A stretch of 10,912 nt of DNA from Nitriliruptoraceae bacterium (GTDB lineage: Bacteria; Actinomycetota; Nitriliruptoria; Nitriliruptorales; Nitriliruptoraceae). Below are positions 1-6,943 of this stretch, piece after piece. A program made the position numbers and the translations under genes. The number at the start of each line of letters is the position of its first letter. The stretch's first letter is position 1. The notes below the pieces were generated by a model. That model saw only the letters and a list, made by a program, of their open reading frames with translations. It searched no databases and had not been told where the DNA came from. The stretch spans positions 1 to 10,912 of the forward strand of contig SLDB01000043.1 of assembly GCA_007125475.1 (NCBI GenBank), written 5' to 3'.

Positions 1-2
1 AG

Positions 3-581
3 GGCCTGGCCCCGCTCCGCCGGGCGGCGATGGCCGGCGCCGGGGTCGCGGCGTGCCACCCGGCGATGACCGTCCCGGCCGGGAGCACCGACCCGTCGCT
101 GCTCACCGGGGTGGCGTGGGCGGTCACCGCCGGACCGGGTGACCGCGGATGGGCCCGCGGCTTCGTCGAGGACCTCGGCGGCGATCCCCGCGACGTCGCC
201 GAGGACCGTCGTGCCCTGTACCACGCCGGGTTGTCCCTGGCGGCGAACGCCGTGGGGGCCGCGGTCGTCGCCGCCCGCCAGTTGCTCCGCGCCGCTGCCG
301 TCGAGGACCCCGAGGCGTTCCTCGCCCCGTTGGCCCACGTGAGCGTGACCAACACCGCGCACTCCGGCGCCGCGGCGCTCACCGGACCGGTCGCGCGCGG
401 GGACGTCGGCACCGTCGCCACCCACCTCGGGGCGATCACCGAGGACGTCCCGGAGCTCACCGACGCCTACCGTCACCTCGCCGCGGCCACCCTGGCACCG
501 TTACGCGGGTCCCTCGATGCGGCCACGGTGGCCGCCCTCGACGAGGTCCTGGCCACGGGCGGCCCCCCACGACGGGGGTGA
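3..581 (+). CDS. Rossmann-like/DUF2520 oxidoreductase, 3' part
   Basis: The reading frame is open from the window edge, so the N-terminal Rossmann nucleotide-binding part is missing and only about 192 C-terminal residues remain. What is left begins near the end of the Rossmann domain, with a conserved His-Pro (codons at 57-62, CHPAMT), and continues into an all-helical DUF2520 domain. Its hallmark is a YHAG helix followed by LAANAVGAA (about 222-266); the LTGPVARGD stretch (about 379-405) is also typical. The fold resembles ProC and F420-dependent NADP oxidoreductases. The gene lies directly upstream of panC, as in many Actinomycetota, so a role as a ketopantoate reductase substitute is plausible. 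As I recall, PanG of Francisella is a related ketopantoate reductase. Substrate and cofactor are inference. The family call is solid; the function is not proven. Confidence 0.85.
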   Translation, partial: GLAPLRRAAMAGAGVAACHPAMTVPAGSTDPSLLTGVAWAVTAGPGDRGWARGFVEDLGGDPRDVAEDRRALYHAGLSLAANAVGAAVVAARQLLRAAAVEDPEAFLAPLAHVSVTNTAHSGAAALTGPVARGDVGTVATHLGAITEDVPELTDAYRHLAAATLAPLRGSLDAATVAALDEVLATGGPPRRG

Positions 582-608
582 GCCCGGCACGGTGGCTGGC
601 CGGCGTCG

Positions 609-650
609 CGGGACCGACCGGCCGGAGTCCCGGACGTCCCCGATGTCCGG
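609..650 (+). other. Two overlapping hairpins in the panC leader
   Basis: CGGGAC at 609-614 can pair with GTCCCG at 627-632, and CCGGAC at 630-635 can pair with GTCCGG at 645-650. The two stems share bases 630-632, so they exclude each other. The loop of the first holds the palindrome CCGGCCGG (618-625). They lie between the DUF2520 stop and the panC ribosome binding site, with no T-tract, so an intrinsic terminator is unlikely. In DNA this GC-rich such stems can arise by chance. Confidence 0.3.
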
Positions 651-666
651 CGAAGAGGTCACACAC

Positions 667-672
667 AGGAGG
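667..672 (+). promoter_or_regulatory. Ribosome binding site of panC
   Basis: A perfect AGGAGG lies 7 bases before the GTG at 680. It decides the start of panC against in-frame codons far upstream that overlap the DUF2520 gene. Confidence 0.85.
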
Positions 673-679
673 TCACCCG

Positions 680-1594
680 GTGCAGCGCGTCACGACGATC
701 CCCCGACTGCGGACCGCCGTCGCCGAGGAGCGCGGTGCGGGTCACCGGGTCGTGCTGGTCCCGACGATGGGCGCGCTGCACGCTGGGCACTTCGCGCTGG
801 TCGAGGAGGCGCACCGTCACGGTGACACCGTGGTCGTCAGCGTGTTCGTCAACCCGGCGCAGTTCGACCGTCCCGACGACCTCCAGCGCTACCCGCGGGA
901 CCTCGACGGCGATCAAGCGGCGCTGGCGGCGCTCGGCGACGCCGCACCCGGGATCCTGTTCGCCCCCGAGGTCTCCGAGGTGTACCCGGCCGAGGCGCGC
1001 ACCACCGTCCACGTCTCCGGGCTCACCGAGGGGCTGTGCGGGGCGGCACGCCCCGGGCACTTCGACGGGGTGGCGACGGTGGTGGCGAAGCTGTTGAACA
1101 TGGTGCAGCCCGACGCCGCGCTGTTCGGACGCAAGGACTTCCAGCAACTGCAGGTGATCCGGCGGCTGGTCACCGACCTCGACCTCCCGGTCTCGGTCGT
1201 CGCGGTCCCCACCGTCCGCGAGGACGACGGTGTCGCGCTCTCGAGCCGCAACCGCCTCCTGTCGCCCCCCGAGCGGCGGCGGGCAGGGGTGCTGCCACGG
1301 GCCCTGGCCGCGGCGGTCCGCACCGCGCGAGAGGCTGGCGGTGACCCGGCGGCGCTGCGCGAGGCGGTGCGGGTTACGCTCGCGACCGAGCCGGACGTGG
1401 ACGTCGAGTACGTCGAGGTCGTCGACCCGGCGACGCTGAAGGCGCCACGGGACGGGTCCGCGTCGCCGTTGCTGGTGGCGCTCGCGGCACACCTCGGTGC
1501 GGTCCGCCTCATCGACAACGTCGTCGTCGGCGACCCCGACGACGAGGACCGGTTGCTCGCCGCGATCGGCGGTGCTGCCGGACACCACCAGTGA
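680..1594 (+). CDS. panC: Pantothenate synthetase (pantoate--beta-alanine ligase)
   Basis: This cytosolic enzyme joins pantoate and beta-alanine, using ATP through a pantoyl-adenylate, to make pantothenate. The 304-residue protein has the full family set: the nucleotidyltransferase signature PTMGALHAGH (28-37, with HxGH at 34-37), SVFVNPAQF (54-62) for pantoate binding, PGHFDGVATVV (125-135), LFGRKDFQQ (148-156), and the KMSKS-equivalent ALSSRN (186-191). The length is normal for the family. The GTG start at 680 is chosen because of a perfect AGGAGG 7 bases upstream and because the protein then begins just before the first strand, as in homologues. It follows the DUF2520 gene by 98 bases and precedes coaX by 42 bases, so all three are probably co-transcribed. 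panD, which makes beta-alanine and often lies between panC and coaX in this phylum, is not here. Confidence 0.97.
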   Translation: MQRVTTIPRLRTAVAEERGAGHRVVLVPTMGALHAGHFALVEEAHRHGDTVVVSVFVNPAQFDRPDDLQRYPRDLDGDQAALAALGDAAPGILFAPEVSEVYPAEARTTVHVSGLTEGLCGAARPGHFDGVATVVAKLLNMVQPDAALFGRKDFQQLQVIRRLVTDLDLPVSVVAVPTVREDDGVALSSRNRLLSPPERRRAGVLPRALAAAVRTAREAGGDPAALREAVRVTLATEPDVDVEYVEVVDPATLKAPRDGSASPLLVALAAHLGAVRLIDNVVVGDPDDEDRLLAAIGGAAGHHQ

Positions 1595-1626
1595 ACGACC
1601 CCCGTCCCGAACGACCCCCGCCCCCC

Positions 1627-1631
1627 GGAGG
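1627..1631 (+). promoter_or_regulatory. Ribosome binding site of coaX
   Basis: GGAGG with a 5-base spacer to the GTG at 1637. The spacing is slightly short but supports that start, which places the DVGNST phosphate loop at residue 6. Confidence 0.75.
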
Positions 1632-1636
1632 CCGCC

Positions 1637-2410
1637 GTGCTCCTCGCCGTCGACGTCGGGAACTCCACCACGGTCCTCGGCGTGTTCGACGACGGTGAGC
1701 TCACCCACCACTGGCGGCTGTCGACGCCGGTGCTGCGCACCCCCGACGAACAGGCCCTGGCGGTCTCGGGTGTGCTGGCCACCGCCGGCCTCCGCCTCGA
1801 TCGTGACCTCTGGGGGGTGGTGATCGGCTCGGTGGTCCCGCCGGCGACCGAGGTCCTGCGGGTGATGCTTGACGAGTACGCCGACCTCACCCCGCTCGTC
1901 GTCGAGCCCGGGACACGGACCGGCATCCCGATCCGCCACGACCACCCCCGGGACCTGGGAGCCGACCGGATCGCGAACGCCGTGGCCGTGCAGGCGCTCT
2001 ACGGTGGACCGGCCGTCGCCGTCGACTTCGGGACGGCGATCAGCTTCGACGCCGTGGATGGTGACGGGGCGTTCGTCGGGGGGGCGATCGCGCCGGGGAT
2101 CGACACCGCCGCCGGCGCGCTGGTCGAGCGCGCCCCCCGGCTGCCGACGGTGGAGGCCACCGCGCCGCCGTCCCCGCTGGGACGCTCGACGGTCGCGGCG
2201 CTGCAGTCGGGCCTCGTCCACGGATTCGCCGGGCTCGTCGACGGCCTGGTGGCCCGGCTCACCCTCGAGCTCGGCCCCGGCGTGACCACGGTGGCGACCG
2301 GTGGGGCCGTCCACGACGTCCTCGCCAGCTGCGGCACGATCGACCACCACGACCCGTGGCTGACGCTGAAGGGGCTCCGACTGATCTGGGAGCGCAACGA
2401 CGGGCCGTGA
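1637..2410 (+). CDS. coaX: Type III pantothenate kinase
   Basis: This enzyme phosphorylates pantothenate to 4'-phosphopantothenate, the first and usually controlling step of CoA synthesis. The 257-residue protein is an ASKHA-fold kinase of the CoaX family: N-terminal ATP phosphate loop DVGNST (6-11), a TGIPIRHDHP stretch (95-104) followed by GADR (108-111, whose Asp110 is the expected catalytic base), a second phosphate motif DFGT (130-133), GGAIAPGI (148-155), GRSTVAALQSG (182-192) and TGG (221-223). Type III enzymes need a monovalent cation and, by family knowledge, resist feedback by CoA. The GTG start has a GGAGG ribosome binding site and leaves 42 bases after panC. No second pantothenate kinase type is visible in the window. 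A 10-bp perfect palindrome (CCACCGGTGG, 2414-2423) begins 3 bases after the stop. Confidence 0.96.
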   Translation: MLLAVDVGNSTTVLGVFDDGELTHHWRLSTPVLRTPDEQALAVSGVLATAGLRLDRDLWGVVIGSVVPPATEVLRVMLDEYADLTPLVVEPGTRTGIPIRHDHPRDLGADRIANAVAVQALYGGPAVAVDFGTAISFDAVDGDGAFVGGAIAPGIDTAAGALVERAPRLPTVEATAPPSPLGRSTVAALQSGLVHGFAGLVDGLVARLTLELGPGVTTVATGGAVHDVLASCGTIDHHDPWLTLKGLRLIWERNDGP

Positions 2411-2501
2411 GGTCCACCGGTGGTGCGGGTACCGTTCGCGCGCCGCCCGGACCCACCGACACGGGACCGATCACCAGCGACCACCGCCGGCCCGCGACCC
2501 C

Positions 2502-2507
2502 AAGGGG
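2502..2507 (+). promoter_or_regulatory. Ribosome binding site of lysS
   Basis: AAGGGG with a 7-base spacer to the GTG at 2515. It favours this start over an in-frame ATG at 2356, which would overlap the coaX gene and add a low-complexity extension. Confidence 0.65.
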
Positions 2508-2514
2508 CGAAGAC

Positions 2515-4044
2515 GTGACCGATGACGGCGTGAGCGCGCCACCGGACGACGGCGACGACGCCGGTTCGAAGCTCGACGAGCTCATCGCCGGGCGGCGGGC
2601 GAAGCTGGCGGCCCTCGCCGAGGCGGGGGTGGAGGCGTACCCGGTGCGGTACGTGCCGAGCCACACCCTCGCCGAGGTACGCCGGGCGCACGGTGGGCTG
2701 GAGGCCGGGACCGATACCGGGGTCGTGGTCACGGTCGCCGGTCGTATGGTGGGACGGCGGCAGCTCGGCCGGCTGGAGTTCCTCGTCCTCCGTGAGGACG
2801 GGGTGGACCTGCAGCTGCTGTGCCCGAAGTCGGCGCTCGACGACGACTCCCGGGTGCTGCTGGGGTACCTCGATGTCGGGGACTGGTTGGGCGCCGAGGG
2901 GGAGGTGGTCTCGTCGAAGACCGGGGAGCTCTCGGTCCGCCCGACCACCCTCACCCTCCTGGGCAAGGGGCTGCGACCGCTCCCCGACAAGTGGCACGGC
3001 CTGTCCGACACCGAGGCGCGGTTCCGCCAGCGCGAGGTCGACCTCGCGGTGAACGCGGAGGCCCGCCGCGTCTTCGACGTCCGGGCGAAGGTGGTCAAGG
3101 CGGTGCGCGCCGAGCTCGACGAGCGGGGGTTCGTCGAGGTCGAGACCCCGATGCTGCACCCCATCCCCGGTGGCGCGGCGGCAAAGCCCTTCGTCACGCA
3201 CCACAACGCCCTCGACGAGGACCTGTACCTGCGTGTCGCCCCCGAGCTCTACCTCAAGCGGCTCATCGCCGGGGGGATGCGCCGGGTCTACGAGATCAAC
3301 CGCAGCTTCCGTAACGAGGGGATGAGCCCGCGGCACAACCCCGAGTTCACGATGCTCGAGACCTACGCCGCCTACGACGACTACCTCGCGGTGATGGAGC
3401 TCACCGAGGCGTTGTTCCTCCGGGCGGCACGGGTGGCGACCGGCGGCACCGAGCTCACCTACCAGGGACGCCCGGTCTCGCTCGCGGCTCCGTTCCGCCG
3501 CGTCACCCTCCTCGAGCTGGTGCGCGGGGCGCTCGGCGAACCGGCGTTGACCTACGACGCCGACGTGGCCGAGGTCCGCGCGCTCTGCGACACCCACGGC
3601 GTCGAGCACGACGCGTCGTGGGGGGTCGGCAAGCTCATCCTCGAGCTGTACGAGGCGCTGGTCGAACACACCCTGTGGGAACCGACGTTCGTCACCGACT
3701 ACCCGGTCGAGGTCTCCCCCCTGGCGCGACGCCATCGTCGCGACCCGCACGTCACCGAACGTTTCGAGCTCATCGTGGTGGGCCGGGAGCACGCCAACGC
3801 GTTCTCCGAGCTCACCGACCCGGTCGACCAGCGTGCCCGGCTCGAGGCCCAGGCCGCCGCGCGGGCGGCCGGCGACGAGGAGGCGATGCTCGTCGACGAG
3901 GCGTATCTGCGTGCGATGGAGCTGGGGATGCCGCCGACCGGCGGGCTCGGCGTCGGCCTCGACCGGCTCGTGATGCTCCTCACCGACGTCGCGAACATCC
4001 GCGACGTGATCTTCTTCCCGACGCTGCGGACCGAGCGGTTCTGA
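2515..4044 (+). CDS. lysS: Lysyl-tRNA synthetase, class II
   Basis: This enzyme attaches lysine to tRNA-Lys in the cytosol. From the GTG at 2515 the protein has 509 residues, the usual length for bacterial LysRS. A short acidic N-terminus (about 1-18) leads to a helical segment (SKLDELIAGRRAKL) and an OB-fold anticodon-binding domain (about 55-160). The class II catalytic core follows: a conserved THHNALDEDLYLR stretch before motif 2, motif 2 around RRVYEINRSFRNEG (256-269) and HNPEF, the lysine-specific SPLARRHRRDP and HANAFSELTDP segments, and motif 3 GLGVGLDRL (477-485). No N-terminal membrane or MprF-like LysX fusion is present. The gene follows coaX by 104 bases. In Mycobacterium and Streptomyces relatives lsr2 comes next, before clpC; here there is only noncoding DNA. 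Confidence 0.97.
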   Translation: MTDDGVSAPPDDGDDAGSKLDELIAGRRAKLAALAEAGVEAYPVRYVPSHTLAEVRRAHGGLEAGTDTGVVVTVAGRMVGRRQLGRLEFLVLREDGVDLQLLCPKSALDDDSRVLLGYLDVGDWLGAEGEVVSSKTGELSVRPTTLTLLGKGLRPLPDKWHGLSDTEARFRQREVDLAVNAEARRVFDVRAKVVKAVRAELDERGFVEVETPMLHPIPGGAAAKPFVTHHNALDEDLYLRVAPELYLKRLIAGGMRRVYEINRSFRNEGMSPRHNPEFTMLETYAAYDDYLAVMELTEALFLRAARVATGGTELTYQGRPVSLAAPFRRVTLLELVRGALGEPALTYDADVAEVRALCDTHGVEHDASWGVGKLILELYEALVEHTLWEPTFVTDYPVEVSPLARRHRRDPHVTERFELIVVGREHANAFSELTDPVDQRARLEAQAAARAAGDEEAMLVDEAYLRAMELGMPPTGGLGVGLDRLVMLLTDVANIRDVIFFPTLRTERF

Positions 4045-4104
4045 CGACGACGGCGCGATCTGCGTCCGGGGTGCGCAGGTTTGTCGCGCCCGGCGGGGTG
4101 TGCG

Positions 4105-4122
4105 CGGTGGCGTGGGCCACCG
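4105..4122 (+). terminator. Possible weak terminator or hairpin after lysS
   Basis: CGGTGGC (4105-4111) and GCCACCG (4116-4122) form a 7-bp GC-rich stem with a GTGG loop, 60 bases after the lysS stop. No T-tract follows, so if it stops transcription it would do so poorly or with Rho. Confidence 0.25.
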
Positions 4123-4136
4123 TCCCCCGCCACCCT

Positions 4137-4162
4137 GGAATCCGTCGGACGCGGGCCCTGTT
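4137..4162 (+). promoter_or_regulatory. Candidate SigR/SigH-type promoter for clpC
   Basis: GGAAT at 4137-4141, then exactly 18 bases, then GTT at 4160-4162. This matches the consensus for the thiol-oxidative-stress ECF sigma factors SigR (Streptomyces) and SigH (Mycobacterium, Corynebacterium). Clp protease genes, including clpC, are known members of those regulons. The inferred transcript would have a leader of about 185-190 bases before the clpC ATG. The match is exact but short, so chance is possible. Confidence 0.5.
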
Positions 4163-4237
4163 CCCGCGGGTGGCACCCCCGTCGTCGTCGAAGCTCTCGG
4201 GCCGGGTGACGGTCCGCCCCATCCGTCGAACGCCGGT

Positions 4238-4266
4238 GAGCGAACCCCGGTACGTGGGTTACGCTC
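4238..4266 (+). promoter_or_regulatory. Inverted repeat upstream of clpC, possible operator
   Basis: GAGCGAACCC (4238-4247) and GGGTTACGCTC (4256-4266) are inverted copies except for one extra A, with 8 bases between. The right arm contains TACGCT, a possible -10 hexamer, without a clear -35 box. It does not match CtsR, HspR/HAIR or ClgR sites as I know them. It could be an operator or a hairpin in the clpC leader. Confidence 0.4.
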
Positions 4267-4316
4267 GGGCGGGGTCGGCGACCCCGCAGCGGCGGCGCCC
4301 CGTACGCGGACCCCTA

Positions 4317-4341
4317 CGTCGCACCACGTCGCACCACGTCG
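4317..4341 (+). repeat. 10-bp tandem repeat before the clpC RBS
   Basis: The unit CGTCGCACCA occurs at 4317-4326 and 4327-4336, followed by a half unit CGTCG (4337-4341). It ends at the GGAAAG ribosome binding site of clpC (4341-4346). Confidence 0.8.
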
Positions 4342-4354
4342 GAAAGTAGTCCGA

Positions 4355-6898
4355 ATGTTCGAGCGGTTCACCGACCGAGCCCGCAGGGTGGTCGTCCTCG
4401 CGCAGGAAGAGGCGAGGATGCTCAACCACAACTACATCGGGACCGAGCACATCCTCCTCGGGCTGATCCACGAAGGCGAAGGCGTCGCGGCGAAGTCGCT
4501 GGAGTCGATGAGCATCTCCCTGGAGGCGGTCCGCGACCAGGTCACCGAGATCATCGGCCGCGGACAGACGGCTCCCGCCGGACACATCCCCTTCACGCCG
4601 CGGGCGAAGAAGGTCCTCGAGCTCTCCCTGCGCGAGGCGCTGCAGCTGGGGCACAACTACATCGGGACCGAGCACATCCTCCTCGGCCTGATCCGCGAGG
4701 GTGAGGGTGTCGCCGCGCAGGTGCTCCAGAAGCTCGGTGCCGACCTCAGCCGGGTGCGGCAGCAGGTGATCCAGCTGCTGTCGGGGTACGCCGGTGGCGA
4801 GGCGACCGGGAAGGCCGGTGCGGGCGTCGGGGAGGGCTCGGCGTCCTCGCGGGAGGGCTCGACCGTCCTCGACCAGTTCGGGACCAACCTCACCCAGGCG
4901 GCCCGCGACGGCGATCTCGACCCGGTGATCGGCCGTGCGCGCGAGATCGAGCGGGTGATGCAGGTGCTCTCCCGGCGCACCAAGAACAACCCCGTCCTCA
5001 TCGGGGAGCCCGGGGTCGGCAAGACCGCGATCGCCGAGGGGCTCGCCCAACGGATCGTCGCCGGTGAGGTCCCCGAGACGTTGGCCGACAAGCACCTCTA
5101 CACCCTCGACCTCGGGGCGCTGGTCGCCGGCTCGCGGTACCGCGGTGACTTCGAGGAGCGGTTGAAGAAGGTCCTCAAGGAGATCACCTCCCGCGGAGAC
5201 ATCATCCTGTTCATCGACGAGATCCACACGCTGGTGGGTGCCGGTGCCGCCGAGGGCGCGATCGACGCCGCGAGCATCCTCAAGCCGATGCTGGCGCGCG
5301 GCGAGTTGCAGACCGTCGGTGCGACCACCCTCGACGAGTACCGCAAGCACGTCGAGAAGGACGCCGCCCTCGAACGTCGCTTCCAGCCGGTGAAGGTCGA
5401 CGAGCCCTCGCTGGAGCACACCATCGAGATCCTCAAGGGCCTGCGTGACCGGTACGAGGCCCACCACCGTGTGACGATCACCGACGACGCGCTGGTGGCG
5501 GCCGCCGAACTCGCCGACCGCTACATCTCGGACCGCTACCTCCCCGACAAGGCGATCGACCTCATCGACGAGGCCGGTTCACGCCTGCGCATCCGGTCGA
5601 TGACGACCCCGCCGGACCTGCAGGACCTCGACGACAAGATCGACGAGGCCCGACTCGCCAAGGAGGAGGCGATCGACGCGCAGGACTTCGAGCGTGCCGC
5701 CGGGCTCCGTGACGAGGAGAAGAAGCTCGGCGACCTGCGCTCGCGGCGCGAGGACGAGTGGCGTTCCGAGGGCCTCGACACGGTGCTCACCGTCGACGAG
5801 GAGGTCATCGCCGAGGTGCTCTCGAACTGGACCGGGATCCCGGTGCTCAAGCTCACCCAGGAGGAGACCGAGAAGCTCCTCAACATGGAGGAGTCGCTGC
5901 ACGAGCGGGTGATCGGCCAGGAGCAGTCCATCGAGGCGGTGTCCAAGGCGATCCGGCGCACCCGTGCCGGGCTGAAGGACCCCAAGCGCCCGTCGGGCTC
6001 GTTCATCTTCCTCGGCCCCTCGGGGGTCGGGAAGACCGAGCTCGCCAAGACGTTGGCCGAGTACCTGTTCGGTGACGAGGGCGCGCTGATCCACCTCGAC
6101 ATGTCGGAGTACATGGAGAAGCACACGGTGAGCCGGCTCATCGGTTCGCCCCCGGGGTACGTCGGGTACGACGAGGGTGGTCAGCTCACCGAGCAGGTGC
6201 GCCGCAAGCCGTTCTCCGTGGTGCTGTTCGACGAGGTGGAGAAGGCGCACCCGGACGTGTTCAACACCCTGCTGCAGATCCTCGAGGACGGCCGGCTCAC
6301 CGACGCGCAGGGCCGTACCGTGGACTTCAAGAACACGATCCTGATCATGACCTCCAACCTCGGTACCAAGGACCTCACCGCGCCGACCGTCGGGTTCGCG
6401 CAGGAGGACGAGGGCTCGATCTACGAGAAGATGCGGCGGCAGGTCGACGAGGAGTTGAAGAAGCACTTCCGCCCCGAGTTCCTCAACCGCATCGATGACA
6501 CGATCGTGTTCCACCCGCTGACGCACGACGAGATCAAGCAGATCGTCGATCTCATGATCCAGCGCGTGAAGAACCAGCTGCGGGTGAAGGGCCTGGACCT
6601 CGAGCTCACCGACACCCTCAAGACGTGGTTGGCGGAGAAGGGCTACGACCCACAACTCGGTGCACGCCCGCTGCGGCGCACGATCCAGCGCGAGCTGGAG
6701 GACAAGCTCTCCGAGCGGCTGCTGTTCGGCGAGTTCTCCGCGAATCAGCTCATCGTCGCCGACGTCGACGAGGACACCGACAGCGTCAGCTTCCGGGCGG
6801 TGGACTCGCCGGAGGCGCCGGACGTCCCCCCCGTTGAGCTCGCCGGTGGCGAGCGTGGTGACCACCACGGCGACGACGGAGAGTCGAACGAGGAGTGA
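4355..6898 (+). CDS. clpC: ATP-dependent Clp protease ATPase subunit ClpC
   Basis: This Hsp100 AAA+ unfoldase threads proteins into the ClpP chamber in the cytosol. The 847-residue protein is complete: two Clp_N repeats (about 1-70 and 80-145), first AAA+ module with Walker A GEPGVGKT (217-224), Walker B ILFIDEIH (284-291) and arginine finger region RRF (341-343), a UVR-containing middle domain (about 425-470), second AAA+ module with Walker A GPSGVGKT (554-561) and Walker B VVLFDEVEKAH (622-632), and VGF (679-681), the expected ClpP-docking loop. The D2-small domain ends near 800, followed by an acidic, Gly/His-rich tail. The ATG at 4355 follows GGAAAG by 8 bases and gives the exact N-terminus of homologues (MFERFTDRARRV). 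A SigR-type promoter match lies upstream. dtxR follows after 45 bases. Confidence 0.98.
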   Translation: MFERFTDRARRVVVLAQEEARMLNHNYIGTEHILLGLIHEGEGVAAKSLESMSISLEAVRDQVTEIIGRGQTAPAGHIPFTPRAKKVLELSLREALQLGHNYIGTEHILLGLIREGEGVAAQVLQKLGADLSRVRQQVIQLLSGYAGGEATGKAGAGVGEGSASSREGSTVLDQFGTNLTQAARDGDLDPVIGRAREIERVMQVLSRRTKNNPVLIGEPGVGKTAIAEGLAQRIVAGEVPETLADKHLYTLDLGALVAGSRYRGDFEERLKKVLKEITSRGDIILFIDEIHTLVGAGAAEGAIDAASILKPMLARGELQTVGATTLDEYRKHVEKDAALERRFQPVKVDEPSLEHTIEILKGLRDRYEAHHRVTITDDALVAAAELADRYISDRYLPDKAIDLIDEAGSRLRIRSMTTPPDLQDLDDKIDEARLAKEEAIDAQDFERAAGLRDEEKKLGDLRSRREDEWRSEGLDTVLTVDEEVIAEVLSNWTGIPVLKLTQEETEKLLNMEESLHERVIGQEQSIEAVSKAIRRTRAGLKDPKRPSGSFIFLGPSGVGKTELAKTLAEYLFGDEGALIHLDMSEYMEKHTVSRLIGSPPGYVGYDEGGQLTEQVRRKPFSVVLFDEVEKAHPDVFNTLLQILEDGRLTDAQGRTVDFKNTILIMTSNLGTKDLTAPTVGFAQEDEGSIYEKMRRQVDEELKKHFRPEFLNRIDDTIVFHPLTHDEIKQIVDLMIQRVKNQLRVKGLDLELTDTLKTWLAEKGYDPQLGARPLRRTIQRELEDKLSERLLFGEFSANQLIVADVDEDTDSVSFRAVDSPEAPDVPPVELAGGERGDHHGDDGESNEE
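4427..4461 (+). repeat. 35-bp exact direct repeat inside clpC, copy 1
   Basis: These 35 bases, coding HNYIGTEHILLG in the first Clp_N repeat, recur without any difference at 4652-4686, exactly 75 codons later. Protein duplication is normal for the family; complete identity at DNA level is the notable part. Confidence 0.9.
4652..4686 (+). repeat. 35-bp exact direct repeat inside clpC, copy 2
   Basis: Second copy of the repeat at 4427-4461, coding the same segment of the second Clp_N repeat. Confidence 0.9.
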
Positions 6899-6928
6899 GG
6901 GCCCGCCGCTACGCTCACCATGGACCAC

Positions 6929-6935
6929 GGGGAGG
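6929..6935 (+). promoter_or_regulatory. Ribosome binding site of dtxR
   Basis: GGGGAGG with an 8-base spacer to the GTG at 6944. It decides the start against an in-frame ATG at 6920, which has no ribosome binding site. Confidence 0.8.
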
Positions 6936-6943
6936 CACGGCGG

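Larger units (their letters stand above)
4045..4354 (+). other. Intergenic region lysS-clpC, no gene seen
   Basis: These 310 bases hold no credible gene; the frame continuous with clpC encodes a Pro/Arg/Gly-rich sequence without domain character. They contain a 7-bp hairpin at 4105-4122, an exact GGAAT-N18-GTT element, a 10/11-base inverted repeat at 4238-4266 and a 10-bp tandem repeat just before the clpC ribosome binding site. The length and density of elements suggest clpC has its own regulated promoter. Confidence 0.7.

Noticed and set aside
149..679. N-terminal extension of panC
   Set aside because: It would overlap DUF2520 in another frame and is Arg/Gly-rich; the GTG at 680 has a perfect ribosome binding site.
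659..2350. Minus-strand open frame of about 560 codons opposite panC and coaX
   Set aside because: Antisense shadow of two well-recognised enzymes; no domain character.
2356..2514. N-terminal extension of lysS from an ATG inside coaX
   Set aside because: Overlaps the coaX 3' end, is low-complexity, and homologues start near the GTG at 2515.
4085..4095. ClgR-like CGC-N5-GCG site upstream of clpC
   Set aside because: The flanking and central positions do not fit the ClgR consensus, and CGC/GCG pairs at this spacing are frequent in DNA this GC-rich.
4100..4354. N-terminal extension of clpC or a separate small gene such as lsr2
   Set aside because: Pro/Arg/Gly-rich translation with no resemblance to Lsr2 or to ClpC N-termini; the ATG at 4355 gives the canonical N-terminus.
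1999..4431. Very long minus-strand open frame (about 810 codons) across coaX and lysS
   Set aside because: It mirrors the codon pattern of real high-GC genes on the other strand, is rich in Arg/Pro/Gly without domains, and conflicts with two certain genes.
6910..6922. Leaderless dtxR transcript from TACGCT with an ATG at 6920
   Set aside because: The hexamer is slightly too close, lacks a -35 box, and the DtxR residue numbering and ribosome binding site favour the GTG at 6944.
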